Origin: Mytilus californianus | Lineage: Eukaryota; Mollusca; Bivalvia; Mytilida; Mytilidae | Reading direction: 5' to 3' | NCBI RefSeq assembly: GCF_021869535.1 | Contig: NW_026262679.1 | Coordinates: 82,209,143-82,273,142 of the forward strand | DNA length: 64,000 bases | Shown: positions 1-11,344 of the stretch, in pieces | Layout of the letters: the number at the start of each line of letters is the position of its first letter | Position numbering within the stretch: the stretch's first letter is position 1 | The notes under the pieces: model-generated | What the model was told of the DNA's origin: nothing | The model's database searches: none | What the model saw: only the letters and a program-made list of their open reading frames with translations | Position numbers and translations under genes: made by a program

Positions 1-590
1 AAGAGGATAGAGACCAAAATTAATGTATGTTCTTAAGAGATTTTTTAGTATCCACATCCGATTCACACCCACCCTAGAGTAGTTACTAATAGTTTGCACA
101 GCAAGTCTTAAAGCCTGGCTTTGATTGCTGATAAAATTGACGTTTATGGTTTGGAAAGATGTTTCGCGGAGGACTTAGCAGACCCAGAAATATAACGTTG
201 TTTGTAAGGACTCTTATGTAATTTTGATATCCAGTACAGTGAAAGAAGATCAAGCTCTTCAACTTTTATTAAAGTCCCAAAGGAACATATAACAGACCTA
301 TATGAATGTTCATGATTTCCTCTTCGGTATGTGCCATGGGCGTAAATATTGAATTTCCAAGTGAAATGTCAATACCTAAATCCGTTATCAAGCAGTTTAT
401 GTAATGTGATTTACACTCAAATACGATGTTAGTCGATGCTTTATCTGCGGGGACAACGACATATTTGTCATGGAGGTAAGACAGGTGTTTAGCACCGTTT
501 GAGTCTTTGAAGATAGATGTAACATGAGTGTTCATAGACCCAATCAGTATTTTAATTCTAATTTGTATTTGTATCAATCGTCGATACACG
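1..590 (-). pseudogene. Penelope-like reverse transcriptase, inverted 5' portion (fragment)
   Basis: Read on the minus strand this stretch encodes the upstream part of a reverse-transcriptase protein of the kind common in molluscs and cnidarians. The segment around 530-370 reads as a hydrophilic block containing VVPADKAS followed by NIVFECKSHYINCL. Further down (about 250-130) a second block resembles the 'YWI.KLHKSPYKQRYISGS' stretch of the same family. The frame is interrupted by stops and the copy runs off the left edge of the window. The catalytic core of the same protein lies next to it on the opposite strand (622 onward), so the 5' part is inverted. Assignment to Penelope-like elements is by remembered similarity; other non-LTR families are less likely. 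Confidence 0.6.
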
Positions 591-621
591 CACCTGGTGC
601 AGTAAAAATATACTTTTTCAA

Positions 622-884
622 CAAATTGTCGGCATTCCTATCGAAACGAAGTGTGCGCCTCTCCTTGTCGACCTATTCTTATTTTCATATGAGTCGGAAT
701 TCCTTCATACACTTGTCAAAAACAAGAAGATAAAAGAAGCCAGATCATTTAATTTCACATTCAGATATATTGATGATGTTATTTCCATTAACAATCCAAA
801 CTTTTCTGATTGGGTTCCATTATTATATCCTCCAGAACTAAAAATTAAAGAAACAACAGACACGGCTTCCTCAATCTCATTTTT
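622..884 (+). pseudogene. Penelope-like reverse transcriptase core (YIDD fragment)
   Basis: The plus-strand reading shows a CAPLLVDLFLFSYE segment followed by FRYIDDVISINNPNF, which carries the YIDD catalytic motif of reverse transcriptase. The frame stays open to SISFL at 884, where an unrelated repeat begins. Coding resumes in the same sense at 1782 with DLYLEFD. Removing 885-1776 rejoins SISFL and DLYLEFD in frame, so the two pieces are one insertion split by a later element. No intact protein is possible because the 5' part is inverted and missing at the junction (590-622). Confidence 0.7.
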
Positions 885-1776
885 GTCGAGCTGCGACATT
901 TATGTCACGAAAGCGAGACATAGCGATCCTAGATACCGGCGTCGGCGTCGGCGTCGGCGCTTTCAACATTTAGGTTTAGTCTGTGGTTAAAGTTTTTTTT
1001 AGACATTTAGACATCAACAATTTTGTCAAACCTTCATGGAATTTTATATAATATGGACAGAAACTTGTTTGACCAAAATACAGTATCCAGAGCAAAATTT
1101 AGAAAATATTCAATTTCATTTTTCCGTATTTTACTGATAAATGGACTGAGTTTTTTTTACAGTTGAAATTTAGATTCAGTCTGAGGTTAAAGTTGTTCCG
1201 TCATCAATAACTTTGTCAAACCTTCATGGAATCTTATCAAATTTGGACAGAAGCTTGTTTATGACCAAAATACAGTATCCAAAGCAAAATTTTGAAAATA
1301 TTTATTTTCATTTTTCTGTATTTTACTGATAAATGGACTTTTTTTACAGGTAACAAGTAGATACAGTCTAGGGTTAAAGTTTGTTACACATCAATAACTT
1401 GTCAAACCTTCATAGAATTTTATGAAACTTTGGCAGAAGCTTTTTTATCATTAAGAGATAATGTCTGAAGCAAAATTTTGAAAATATATTTTCATTTTCA
1501 GTTTTTATTCTGAAAGATGGACTTTTTACAGTTAACATTTATAGACAGTCTGGGATTAATTTTTTTTCACATGATAAATTTGTAAACCTTTATGGATGTT
1601 ATGAAACTTGGACAGAAGCTAATCTTCAAGACCATGAAATAACATCTAAAGAAAACGTTTTTTAAAATTCTGTATTTTACTGATAAATGGACTCACTTTT
1701 TAAGACAACATTACACTTTTACAATGACAGCAGCAATCGTAGGCGAGACCCAGGGTTCCGTGGAATCCCTTACCAA
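885..1776 (+). mobile_element. Tandem-core element 'A' inserted in the reverse transcriptase
   Basis: This block separates two halves of one reverse-transcriptase frame. It opens with a GCGAGACATAGCGATCC head and GGCGTC repeats (905-960). It then has about four tandem units of 170-190 bp, at roughly 965-1160, 1160-1350, 1350-1520 and 1520-1690. Each unit contains 'AAACCTTCATGGAAT' and 'GGACAGAAGCTTGTTT' type strings and ends near 'ATTTTACTGATAAATGGACT'. The tail (1738-1772) contains a GGGTTCC/GGAATCCC hairpin. Both borders fall in an ATTTTT run, compatible with insertion in a T tract. Related copies lie at 54490-54800 with 56218-56370, and a related head at about 61800. Confidence 0.65.
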
Positions 1777-2580
1777 TTTTTAGACTTATACCTCGAATTT
1801 GACATAAGCAGTCATCTCAGTAACAGAATCTATGACAAACGAGACGATTTTAATTTTGAAATTATCAATTTCCCCCACCTTAGTAGCAATATACCAACTT
1901 CACCTGCATATGGGATATACATTTCCCAACTCATTCGGCACTCAATAGCTTGCAGCTGCTACTCGGACTTAAAAAATGTCACCAGTGTCTGAGTAGAAAG
2001 TTGATGAACCAGGGTTATGTCAAAGAACGTCTCGTCCTTTTTCTAAAAAAAGTTCATCGGAAGATACCAAGACCTTGTTGATAAATATTCCGTATCAACT
2101 TCACAAATAATACATGATGGTCTTGAAGTATAGATTCTAGATATACTGACGTTGTTTATCATCCTAATTACGTGTTATAGTGTTCTTTTATTTGTCTTTG
2201 TAAATTATTTACCTTTACTGTTTAGTCCATTTTTGGCAATATCCTTTTGGCGTGGATCGGTACTTATACGTCCCGCCATTGTGTTATAGTGCTATGGCCA
2301 TTTTTTGTATTCTTGTCTTTCATGTTTGCTTATGTGCTTTGTCTATATGCCATTTTGTTTTTCTTTGTTGATACATATTTTCGTTTTTATAGTGATTAAG
2401 ATTATGACACAATGTTGACTGCTGTACCCCTATTTTTGACATTTTTACCTATTATGTGTGTTTGTTATGTTCACACATTGTTGTCAATATAATGGAATTG
2501 TATGCGACTGTCATACAAGTGAGAGGTTTAGCTAGCTATAAAACCAGGTTAAATCCACAGCTTTCTACATATTATTTTAC
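1777..2580 (+). pseudogene. Penelope-like reverse transcriptase C-terminal part and 3' region
   Basis: The frame continues from the 884 fragment with DLYLEFDISSHLSNRIYDKR, then NFPHLSSNIPTSPAYGIYIS, and stops at about 1990. A displaced continuation (KLMNQGYVKERLVLFLKKVH) follows near 2000. The rest, to about 2580, has no coding potential and resembles the 3' region of this retroelement family: '...GCAATATCCTTTTGGCGTGG...' near 2240 and '...GTATGCGACTGTCATACAAG' near 2500. Three other partial copies lie on the minus strand at about 46530-46970, 56470-57065 and 62860-63720. Confidence 0.6.
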
Positions 2581-2596
2581 TTTTTTGGTATAGTTA

Positions 2597-3240
2597 TTTA
2601 TATTACAACCACTGTGTCGATACTTTTGCTGGTTGACTGTTAGTTCCCGAGATTAACCCAGCTCAGAAGTCAGTACTTCGGCTTAAGCATGAAATACAAC
2701 TATTGTTTAATGGAAATTTGCAGTTATAAAAATTTGAAAATCATTTAAAATTAAAAATATTATCTTCCTCATGCATAGCACTGATTCCTTTCTGAGTTTC
2801 GCTATAACTTTTGTCCTTTTGGATTGATCAGATTCAACGCTTGTATTATGTTTTGTATTCAGTTTCAATTAATTTGGCATCGAGTATCACTAAGGATACA
2901 TTCATTGTCGAAATGAGCATCTGGTGCAGTAAAATTGGTACTGTTTATGTTACTACTACTACTTGGCCAATACCTCTGCTGGTGGACTGTTGGTCCCCGA
3001 ATGTACCAACAGCCTAGTAGCCAATTTTTCGGTACAAGCATGCAAATACGGATATTGTGTTATTTGAATTTGCTTCAATAACATTTTTAAATAATTCTAA
3101 ATCAAGGAATTTATCTCCCTCATTCATAGCTCTGATTCCTTGTACAGGCTTAGCTATACGTTTGGTCTTTTTTGTTATGTGTTGTCCGCTCTTCAACGTA
3201 TGTATAATATTATTAAGTTTTGATCAATCTTAAATAGTCA
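2597..3240 (+). repeat. Two tandem copies of a ~345-bp repeat
   Basis: A diverged segment is present twice. 'CGATACTTTTGCTGGTTGACTGTTAG' near 2620 matches 'CAATACCTCTGCTGGTGGACTG' near 2965. The following parts also match: GATTCCTT, CTATA-CGTTTGGTC and CTTCAACG strings near 2785-2840 and 3135-3200. The spacing is about 345 bp. Short open frames here are not conserved between the copies and look non-coding. Confidence 0.6.
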
Positions 3241-3824
3241 ATTAAACTTCAATAAAAATATAAACCAATCCCTACCACCTGCTTCTTAAAAAAATATGAT
3301 TGCAGTATTATACAGTTTAGTTTGTATATAATGTTTTCAAATAAAATGTTGAAATCAAATATGAGCCGACATGTTGCATTTTTTCGCGTTTTGATTACAT
3401 AGATGCATGCAGATGCTGTACTGCTTTGTTTTAGACTTGTTAGTTCTCTATAGTATGCAGTGTTGATATACTTTGCTTTAAAGTTTAGTTTTTCTATAAT
3501 TATTGTTTAATTTTTAGTGGTTCATTACCTTAACCGAGTTGAGCTGAAAGAAGAGAAATGGTTTTGTTTGGCCTATTTCGGGTTTGGCTACTGTTTTGTA
3601 GAGCAACAAATTTGCTGTTGTTATGCTTGTGGTTTTTTTCTCTGAATAGTGATGTTTTCAATTCTTAGATGTTAATGTGGTGCAACGGCGTTCTTGTAAA
3701 GGTCAATTAAATTGGGAACATGCTATTGTTTGTGCAAACGTCCTATGGAACTTATCTATATGTGTTCTTGATTAGAACAAACCCAAGTATATCAAATAGG
3801 CAGGTGTTACAACGTGGAATAAAC

Positions 3825-4200
3825 AGCTGCGCCATGAGCGCATGATACATCCGTCGCTTTTTCAAAGAATAAAGTTCAATACATGTAACTCCTCACTGTC
3901 GTATCAGAAATTTATAAAAAAAACTAAAGGGTGGTAAACCAGTCACCAAAGTTTCATGAACACTACTCTAAGCACCTTTGAGTTATTGTCCAAAAACTGG
4001 AAAATCCCCCTTTTTTTATGAATAAAATCCCATAACTCGGAAACGTAAAATCTAAAATTTATAAAAATCTTATGGGAGCTTATGTCAATAGATATAAACA
4101 ATTCAACAAAGTTTCATGCAAATTGGATTGTCCAACATGTTGACGACGGACGGACAAACAACGGTATACCATAATTTGTCCCTAAACGGGCGTATACAAA
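3825..4200 (+). mobile_element. Short modular element 'B', copy 1
   Basis: The head at 3825-3854 has GCGC-type inverted bases followed by ATACATCCGT. The body (3905-4130) is about one and a half tandem units that include 'GAGTTATTGTCCAAAAACTG' and 'CCCATAACTCGGAAACGTAA'. The tail has GACGACGGACGGACA (4142-4156) and then a hairpin whose 3' arm is ACGGGCGTAT (4186-4195). The reverse complement of that arm, ATACGCCCGT, matches the head at 8 of 10 bases. A longer relative is at 19530-20485. No protein is encoded. Confidence 0.65.
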
Positions 4201-4671
4201 TTGGAATGGAGGTAGGATATTTCTGGACTGCCAATGTCCGGGTATGTAGTTGCACTACCTGCTCTGGCTATAGAATTTTTACAGTATCAGTTTTGTTCTA
4301 AAGATATAATGTACTAGCATGTAGATGTCCTTTTTTGTAAATTCTGTAAAAAAAGTTATCACTTATTGGTTTTCCACTCTGGTCAGTGGATTCCTTCTAT
4401 TCTGTTTTATTGCTACAGTGGACATATCCATTAGAATACATGTCAGTGCAATACCTTCGGCATAATTTATCAAAAGATTTTTCAGGAGTTAACCAGCCAC
4501 AGTTGTCACTTCAATTCAGAAACTTTGTTTTTAAATGCATGTTAATAAGAATATTGTTTCAAATTATTTACATATATATTTGTGATATATTTGCCAATAT
4601 GTGGCAATTTTTTTTTGTAGTTTCAACAAGAATGCACTTGTTGCCATTCTAAGCATATCCCCAATAGTAAT

Positions 4672-4913
4672 AGTAAGGGGCCTCGGTGGCCGAGTGGTCT
4701 AAGTAGTTACTACTGTAATCACTAGCCAGTCAACACTGAGGTTGTGAGTTCGAACCCCGCTCGTGCGGGTGCACTCGAATCCAATCTTAATTGACTAGGA
4801 GTGTCAGTTTTCCTATCGAAGGTCAGTGGTTTTCTCCGGGCGCTCCGGCTTCTTCCACCAATAAAAACTGGCCGCCACGAAATAGCCCAAAAGCGGTGCT
4901 TAAAAGTGGCGTT
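4672..4913 (+). mobile_element. tRNA-derived SINE, 5'-complete copy
   Basis: The 5' part resembles a Leu/Ser-type tRNA, with box A TGGCCGAGTGG at 4687-4697 and box B AGTTCGAACCC at 4747-4757, so it could bind the RNA polymerase III machinery. A central domain follows with 'TTTTCTCCGGGCGCTCCGG' (about 4832-4850), then a short 3' tail ending GTGGCGTT. The copy is flanked by a perfect 11-bp target-site duplication, CCAATAGTAAT, at 4661-4671 and 4914-4924. A second, 5'-truncated copy lies at 57151-57337 on the minus strand. Confidence 0.85.
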
Positions 4914-5023
4914 CCAATAGTAATTTAAAGTACAAATATCAGTAAACAAGAAGTTGTAGACACTGCCAACTTGACAGATCAGAAAAGAGTTCACACATTA
5001 CAACTCAAAACTACCAATCTGCT

Positions 5024-5473
5024 GACCAAATATGAAGTTTTTCTGTTCAGTAGTACATGAGAAAATTGTGACCGAAATATTTGTTGAATGAACAAATGGA
5101 CAAGGTGAATGCTATATACCACCACTCCTAGAGTGGGGCTATAATATGATATTTCTATCAAACAAAATATGTTGACCAAATATGAAGTCATTCTGTTCAG
5201 TACTACATAAGAAAATTGTGATGGAAATATTTGTTGGATGAACAAATGGACAAGGTGAATGCTATATACCACCACTCCTAGAGTGGGGCTATAATATGAT
5301 ATTTCTATCAAACATAATATGCTGACCAAATATGAAGTCATTTTGTTCAGTACTACATAAGAAAATTGTGATGGAAATATTTGTTGAATGAACAAATAGA
5401 CAAGGTGAATGCTATATACCACCACTCCTAAAGTGGGGCTATAATATGATATTTCTATCAAACAAATAAAAAA
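5024..5473. repeat. Three 150-bp tandem repeats
   Basis: 'GACCAAATATGAAGT' begins at 5024, 5174 and 5324, giving three units of exactly 150 bp that differ at only a few positions. Each contains 'ACCACTCCTAGAGTGGGGCT', which is partly palindromic. The unit length is a multiple of three, so a minus-strand frame (5527-4991) stays open through all units and would encode a repeated 50-residue hydrophobic segment. I see no splice or start context to support a gene, and treat it as repeat DNA. Confidence 0.8.
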
Positions 5474-8400
5474 AATCAATAATGCACATATACTGATATA
5501 TATCAACGCCAAGAAAGAAAAGAACAATATGAATTTAAGATTTTATTTTCGTATCTTTTCAGAAGCACCAATGAAAGTATAAAAAGAAAAATAAAGAAAA
5601 CATTCAACAATTATAGAAACACAAGTCAACACTGTAAAGGGTAAATTCCAAACCAGGGAAATATTAACAAGCATAGAATTATAATATTTAAGTTAGTGTA
5701 ATACGAAGAAAAAATCTGCACTTTTCTGTACTTTAATAAAAATAAATTCTGATTTATAATCAAATACAGCACAAATAAATAATGGAAACCAACATGTTTC
5801 GTTCCCCTTATTGTCTTTAAATATTCTTAGATCATTTATCTTTCCAAGAATATTTGGAATTATATATTTTCCAGGTACAGATCAGAAAATGTAACTATCA
5901 CTTTTATTTAATTTTGTGCAGCCCAAGTGATATGGTTATAATGAAGGATTGTAAAGAGTTTATAGACATTATTCATTTTATCCTTGTAAGAACATGCACC
6001 TGTGAGGTTTAAATTTCTTACTAGTAATGTTTCATTGTTTCTGGTAAATTTGCCAGATCAATACAACAACAACAACAACAAAAAAAATTAATTTATTCAA
6101 TTTGCAATTTATTTGCTTTATCAGTGAATGCCAAGGGGTCAACATAGTCTGTAAACTCTTGTCTGAATGCACTAACAATCTTGAGAACAATAAATATTAA
6201 AATGAAAAATCTCAAAAATTTCCCAATGAAATTGAAAGATGTATTAAGTTAATTACAATGGTAACAAGTCATGTATATTATTTTAAAATATTTTATAACA
6301 AACAAACAGATTATTATGTGTAGCTGGTGCTTCTGAAGTTTTAAACAGTAAGTGAACTTGGAAAACTGTCCAGAACATATTCTATGTATGGGAATGAATT
6401 TAAAAAGACTGGTTTTCATCAATAAATACATTATTCTAGCATTGTAAAGATAAATTGGAAAAGAGGGTTTAGTTAATCAATAATGATATATAATTCTAAA
6501 TAAATAAAGACATGTATATTGTACTTATAAGAATACAGTTCATAAAATATAAAAGATCATATTTAGAAAATAAATTTATCCCCTCTGACAGAATAAAATT
6601 CATAAAAAGACTAACCACTACTGCTTAACAAGTATTTTTTAATCAAAAGGCAGTCCATTTAATTCCAGTGGCTGATTTTGAGGAGGGGAAAGGGAGACAG
6701 CCTATGCCACCTTTATGAGAAAAAGTTTTAATTTTTTTTTAAATAATCAATTATTTTTTACATTTAAGACCCCCTTTTCACAAACCTTGATTCGACTCCT
6801 ATAATTCTGTAAAAAGTTTGGCACGTAGAAATGAAGGATATTTTGCCATAAGAATACCTTACAAAATTACATGTGGAAGCTGATAGATATGATCTAGAAA
6901 ATGAAAAGGGATTGTATAGTGCAAACTATTTGTCAATTACTTTTTCACAGAATATGATCTGAACAGTTTACCAATCAGTATCTCAGTTTGTGAAGCACAT
7001 TAATGTTTTGAGTGCTGATTATACATTATACTAGTGATATGTGACGAATGCTTCACATAAAAATATGACTAACAACCAATGAATGAAATAAATATGATTA
7101 TGGACAATTTACAATGTCATGAAAAAAGAGATCATCACTTATAGACTCACATTCCAATAAATAATACCTGTCACAACTGCAAGAGCAATCTGTTAACCTA
7201 AATGATAATATAAGCCTTAACTTACAAGAGGCCCATTGAATCAGTTACACTGACAACAACCAATTGTGTTTTAAGTACATAAGCATATGGTAAAAGAATC
7301 TTCTCAAGAAGATATCTGCAGAGCTAGTACTTTTAATCTTAGAATATTGGAAAAATTAGAATAGTTTGTTTTTACAATCCTAAACTTTCAATAAATTATA
7401 TAGGGTTTTTTTTTTTCGAATCATAAGTATTGTTGTAATAGATCCATCAGTGATACTTTTTTTTTAGACCAAGACTTTGAAGTACAATAATTTCTTGAAA
7501 ATCCCTCAGAAATAACCACTTTTCAATTTTGCTTGTTAAAATCTTTAAACAACAAAGGAGCAACATTTTAATTCAGATAACAGTTAACAATATAATGTTT
7601 GGCAAGGATTAAAGGTTTAAAGTTAATTTAATTGTTTCAACAATAAAAAAAAATAACAACTGTGAAATAATACTTTTACTTTAAAAAAGCAGCTTTAAAA
7701 CTAAAGAAATGAAACAAAAAAAATCTTAAAAACGCTTTTGATATGATTCTTGGGTTTTTATTTAGTGAGAAAATCATCAGAGTTAATACTTTAGGTAATT
7801 CCTTCAACATAAGTCTTTATTCCTATAAAATTTCATACAATGAGGCTTGAAAGCTTTATGCAACTTTAACAGTTAACTTGAAATCAGAACTTAGATCAAT
7901 TGTCTCCAGTTCATAGAGGATCATTGTAAAACATAATGTTTTGGAAATGTCAACACTTAACATTATTTAAAGTAATCCAAACTGCTCCAATAAAAGATCT
8001 TCTAGAATTTTCATTTTCCGTGAATCAATTTACTTGTAGTACTGCAAGCTAAAGATTCCATGCCATGTACTTCATGGATTTGCTGCCTTAATTAACACAA
8101 AGATTACATATCTAATAGGGGTGCATTGCCCACCATAAAGCATTTCTAAAACACATTAATTACACATGTTACAAGTAAGATTACCAATACATCAATATAA
8201 ATTATAAACAATAACAGACATTTATAACCTAGGTCAAGAGGTCAACAAAAAAAGATTCAAGATTCTTACCAATCCATGTGTATACTGATAGGGATTCAAT
8301 GTCACTTAATATAACCCACACACAAAATTTCACTGGGTATTTTTCAGCTGCTTGGTGCAACCTTCTGTCCTTTCAAATTTCATATTGCAGTAAATTAACT

Positions 8401-10449
8401 ACACCAACTCCCTTTTGGAGACAACAACTGTAAGCCCAGAACCTCATTGCAAAGATGGTGAGCTGATTATGTCTCCTTAGGTAGATATTGACAGGAAAAT
8501 CAAACCTCTTGACAAAATTGCATTATAACAAGAGGCGAACTTATCAAAAAGACGTTTAAATTTACTGCCACTGATTTTTGACACAACCTTCTTTATTTCA
8601 TTTTAACTTCAACTAAAAATAAGTCATGTAAGTTTGGCTATGAACTTAAATTTAAAATGTTTTGCTTTCAGTCATATAATGAAGTTAACAAGGTCACCAA
8701 ACCAGAAAATAATGTTGATGAACAACAAATGCCTTTGTACTCATTCATGAAAATGTAAAACATTTTAAGTTCCTACTTGTTGTTCAAATATAATACAAGT
8801 CATTCCCTTCAAGACCAAAAACAAAACAAAACATCGTGTTTGAAAAATCAACATAGAAACAACAACAATATTGCCATTTTTCATTTACAACATATAACAA
8901 ATGTAACTTTTAACATACTGTTTTTGACAAAATGCAAAATTTCAAGACTTTGAAGTATTTCTACTGCATAAGTAAGCTATCTTGTCAACAGAATCATCTA
9001 GTAGGACTAACACTTTGTGAAGTTTGGAATAAGCAGTTATAAAAACTGACAATATATATTTCCACTCAAGCAGAAGGATATCTACTACATGCATTTTTAT
9101 TTAATTAAAACACTAAGATGCATCCAAAAACTAAAAATAACTAGACCAGCAACTAAGCTTTCAAATACTGCAGATCATTAAGGATCTTCGTCGAAGCAAA
9201 AAATGTCAGTTTAATCATCCAGTAGGGAGTAACAAGTACACAGGTTTTTGTTTCTTTTAAATTACAATAATTACTGCTACTAATTAAAATCCTTTGGTAA
9301 TGTGAATGCAAGTTTTCACTGAATATCATACTTCTCTTCGGAAAAATGTTATCTTTATTTCTAAATTTTACCCTATACAAATAAATGTATGTGTAAAATA
9401 AAGTGTTATGTCTAACAGGAGCACGATATAATCTTATGACCAAATTCTTTAGCAATCATTGAGAAAGAAATTACAAATTATCTACAAATGTTTTCACCTT
9501 TATTCACTTTTACAGACCTTTTAAGATTAGAAAGTGAGAAATCTTAAACAAATTGATACACTATGTAGCCAGATAACTTAACAGGGACTGCATATATATC
9601 ACTGCTTATGTAATATAAGATATGGATCCTTCACCATTGTATCAAGACTGACTTAGAAGCTCCCATTAATGGGAAAAGGCTACAATCTTCAGAAATTTTC
9701 AAATGAACATAACTGCCAGTTTTTTCAAGCAACATATTGCAAATTGGCATATACCATAGCTTATATCAATGATTAAATTTTATCATGGAACGGTCAAAAG
9801 GGTCAATTGCAAAAGTCTGTCATATAATCACAATAATGAATGCACATGACAATACATGTTCTAAGAACTTTTTTTGATTTCTTTGGCACATCTTATTTTT
9901 CAACAAAACTCTGATCCAACATCAAAATATCATAAATTGAAAAGACAAAATAAATTGAAACTTGCTAAATTTATGAGCAGAATTTCATATCAAATTGACT
10001 GTTTTTTAAATCTAATAATAGTTTCAATAGTATGGCACATTTTGTCAAAATTTAATTCTGGTCTTCTCAATTTAGGATATTTACTATACAAACATCAAAT
10101 ATGCTTAAGTACTATACATAGCACCGCTCTTCTACTGTCTAGCATCAGTACAGCTCATGACAGAGTTTCTAACAAAGGTAGTACACATTTATTTATATAT
10201 ATATATACACTCCAAACAGATCAATCAAAATACCAGATCCTCCTTTCTTCTTTACGATATCTACTCTTCTAACAGGTGGTCACAGTAAAACATATCATTG
10301 CATTTCGCATTGCAATAAAAAAACAATTCTAGTACAAGATATTATTTTTTTAGAAAGGAAAAAAAGTCAATTACATACCAGTATAATCTAACATAATTTA
10401 ACATATACATGTTAAAGACTTTGCCACAGATAATGTACGGAAATCTAAA

Positions 10450-10515
10450 ATAAGGAATTGTGGTTTGATTGCCAATGAGACAACTATCCACAAGAGACTA
10501 AACAATGTATATGTA
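10450..10515 (-). repeat. Fragment of an interspersed repeat ('TTGCCAATGAGACAAC')
   Basis: 'TGATTGCCAATGAGACAACT' followed by 'CCACAAGAGACTAAA' is the reverse complement of the end of the repeat at 52540-53075, which reads 'GGTCTCTTGTGGAGAGTTACCTCATTGGCAATCATGCC' in part. It is a short relic with no coding potential. Confidence 0.55.
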
Positions 10516-11132
10516 AGCAATCTGAGACTGTTATAACACATGAAAATAATTTCAGGAAAGTGAAGCACAAATTCATTATGAAAAAAAAATTCAATTTAGT
10601 CCAAATCAAATTGATCATGAATAGATTAAGGGTCTTTATAAAAGGAGGACATTACTTTTTACATGATGATTTGTCTTCTTGTCATGTTTTTTTACATTGT
10701 TCAAACCCAATCCATGACAGATGATATTCATTAAACATAATATAACTAAATGGTGCAATTATAAATCTGTGGAATCTAATAGATCTTGACAATGAAGAGT
10801 CACATGTTATATACCTTTTTTATGTTTCACAGGACTCCTCCCACCATTTGACTATTTTAGTTACATTTCAAATTGAAATCAATATTTCATTCAGCATATT
10901 TTCCCGTCCTGACAGTTAAGTAATGATTTCCAAACTGTTTAAAACAATGTTATTAAAACAATAAAACACAACAGCACAAAGAAACAACATGTGAAACAAC
11001 ATGTTCAACAACATGTACAAAAATATACAATCAATTTCTGAAATAATTTATAAAACAAAAAGGCAATAAAAAGTCCAAGAATGTACAATTTAGCACTTTG
11101 CATTAGTATACATAAAAATGTTTGAAAACTAT

Positions 11133-11138
11133 TTTATT
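11133..11138 (-). terminator. Candidate polyadenylation signal for AF9/ENL
   Basis: AATAAA is read on the minus strand here, about 207 bases beyond the stop codon at 11345-11347. Other AT-rich hexamers occur farther away, so the true 3' end is uncertain. Confidence 0.3.
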
Positions 11139-11344
11139 ACATCATTACTGCAAAAGAGAACTGAAACTTGATTTGCTAAAATACAAAAACCTTCTGCTTA
11201 ATATTTACTTAACTTTTCAGTCCGATACCCACATCATGTGAAATTTAAATACTTTGTTTAAACATTTTACTCTTTTTGTATTTAAGCAATCATGCATAAG
11301 TAATGAAATTTATAAAAAATCAGAACTTCAAAAGTTTGTTTTTT

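Larger units (their letters stand above)
5480..11340. other. Repeat-poor AT-rich region downstream of AF9/ENL stop
   Basis: No convincing coding frame is present. The largest open frames (for example 9874-10272 plus and 9153-9455 minus) are low-complexity and match nothing I recognise. Apart from an (AAC)n run near 6062 and one small interspersed fragment near 10450-10515, the abundant repeat families of the window are absent. The stretch next to 11340 is likely the 3' untranslated region of the AF9/ENL gene on the minus strand. How far that region extends cannot be told from sequence. Confidence 0.45.

Noticed and set aside
4678-4760. Functional tRNA gene
   Set aside because: The A and B boxes belong to a SINE with a body, 3' tail and target-site duplication; I could not draw a sound acceptor stem.
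9153-10272. Open frames of 100-132 codons in the AF9/ENL downstream region
   Set aside because: AT-rich composition, no recognisable domain, no splice support.
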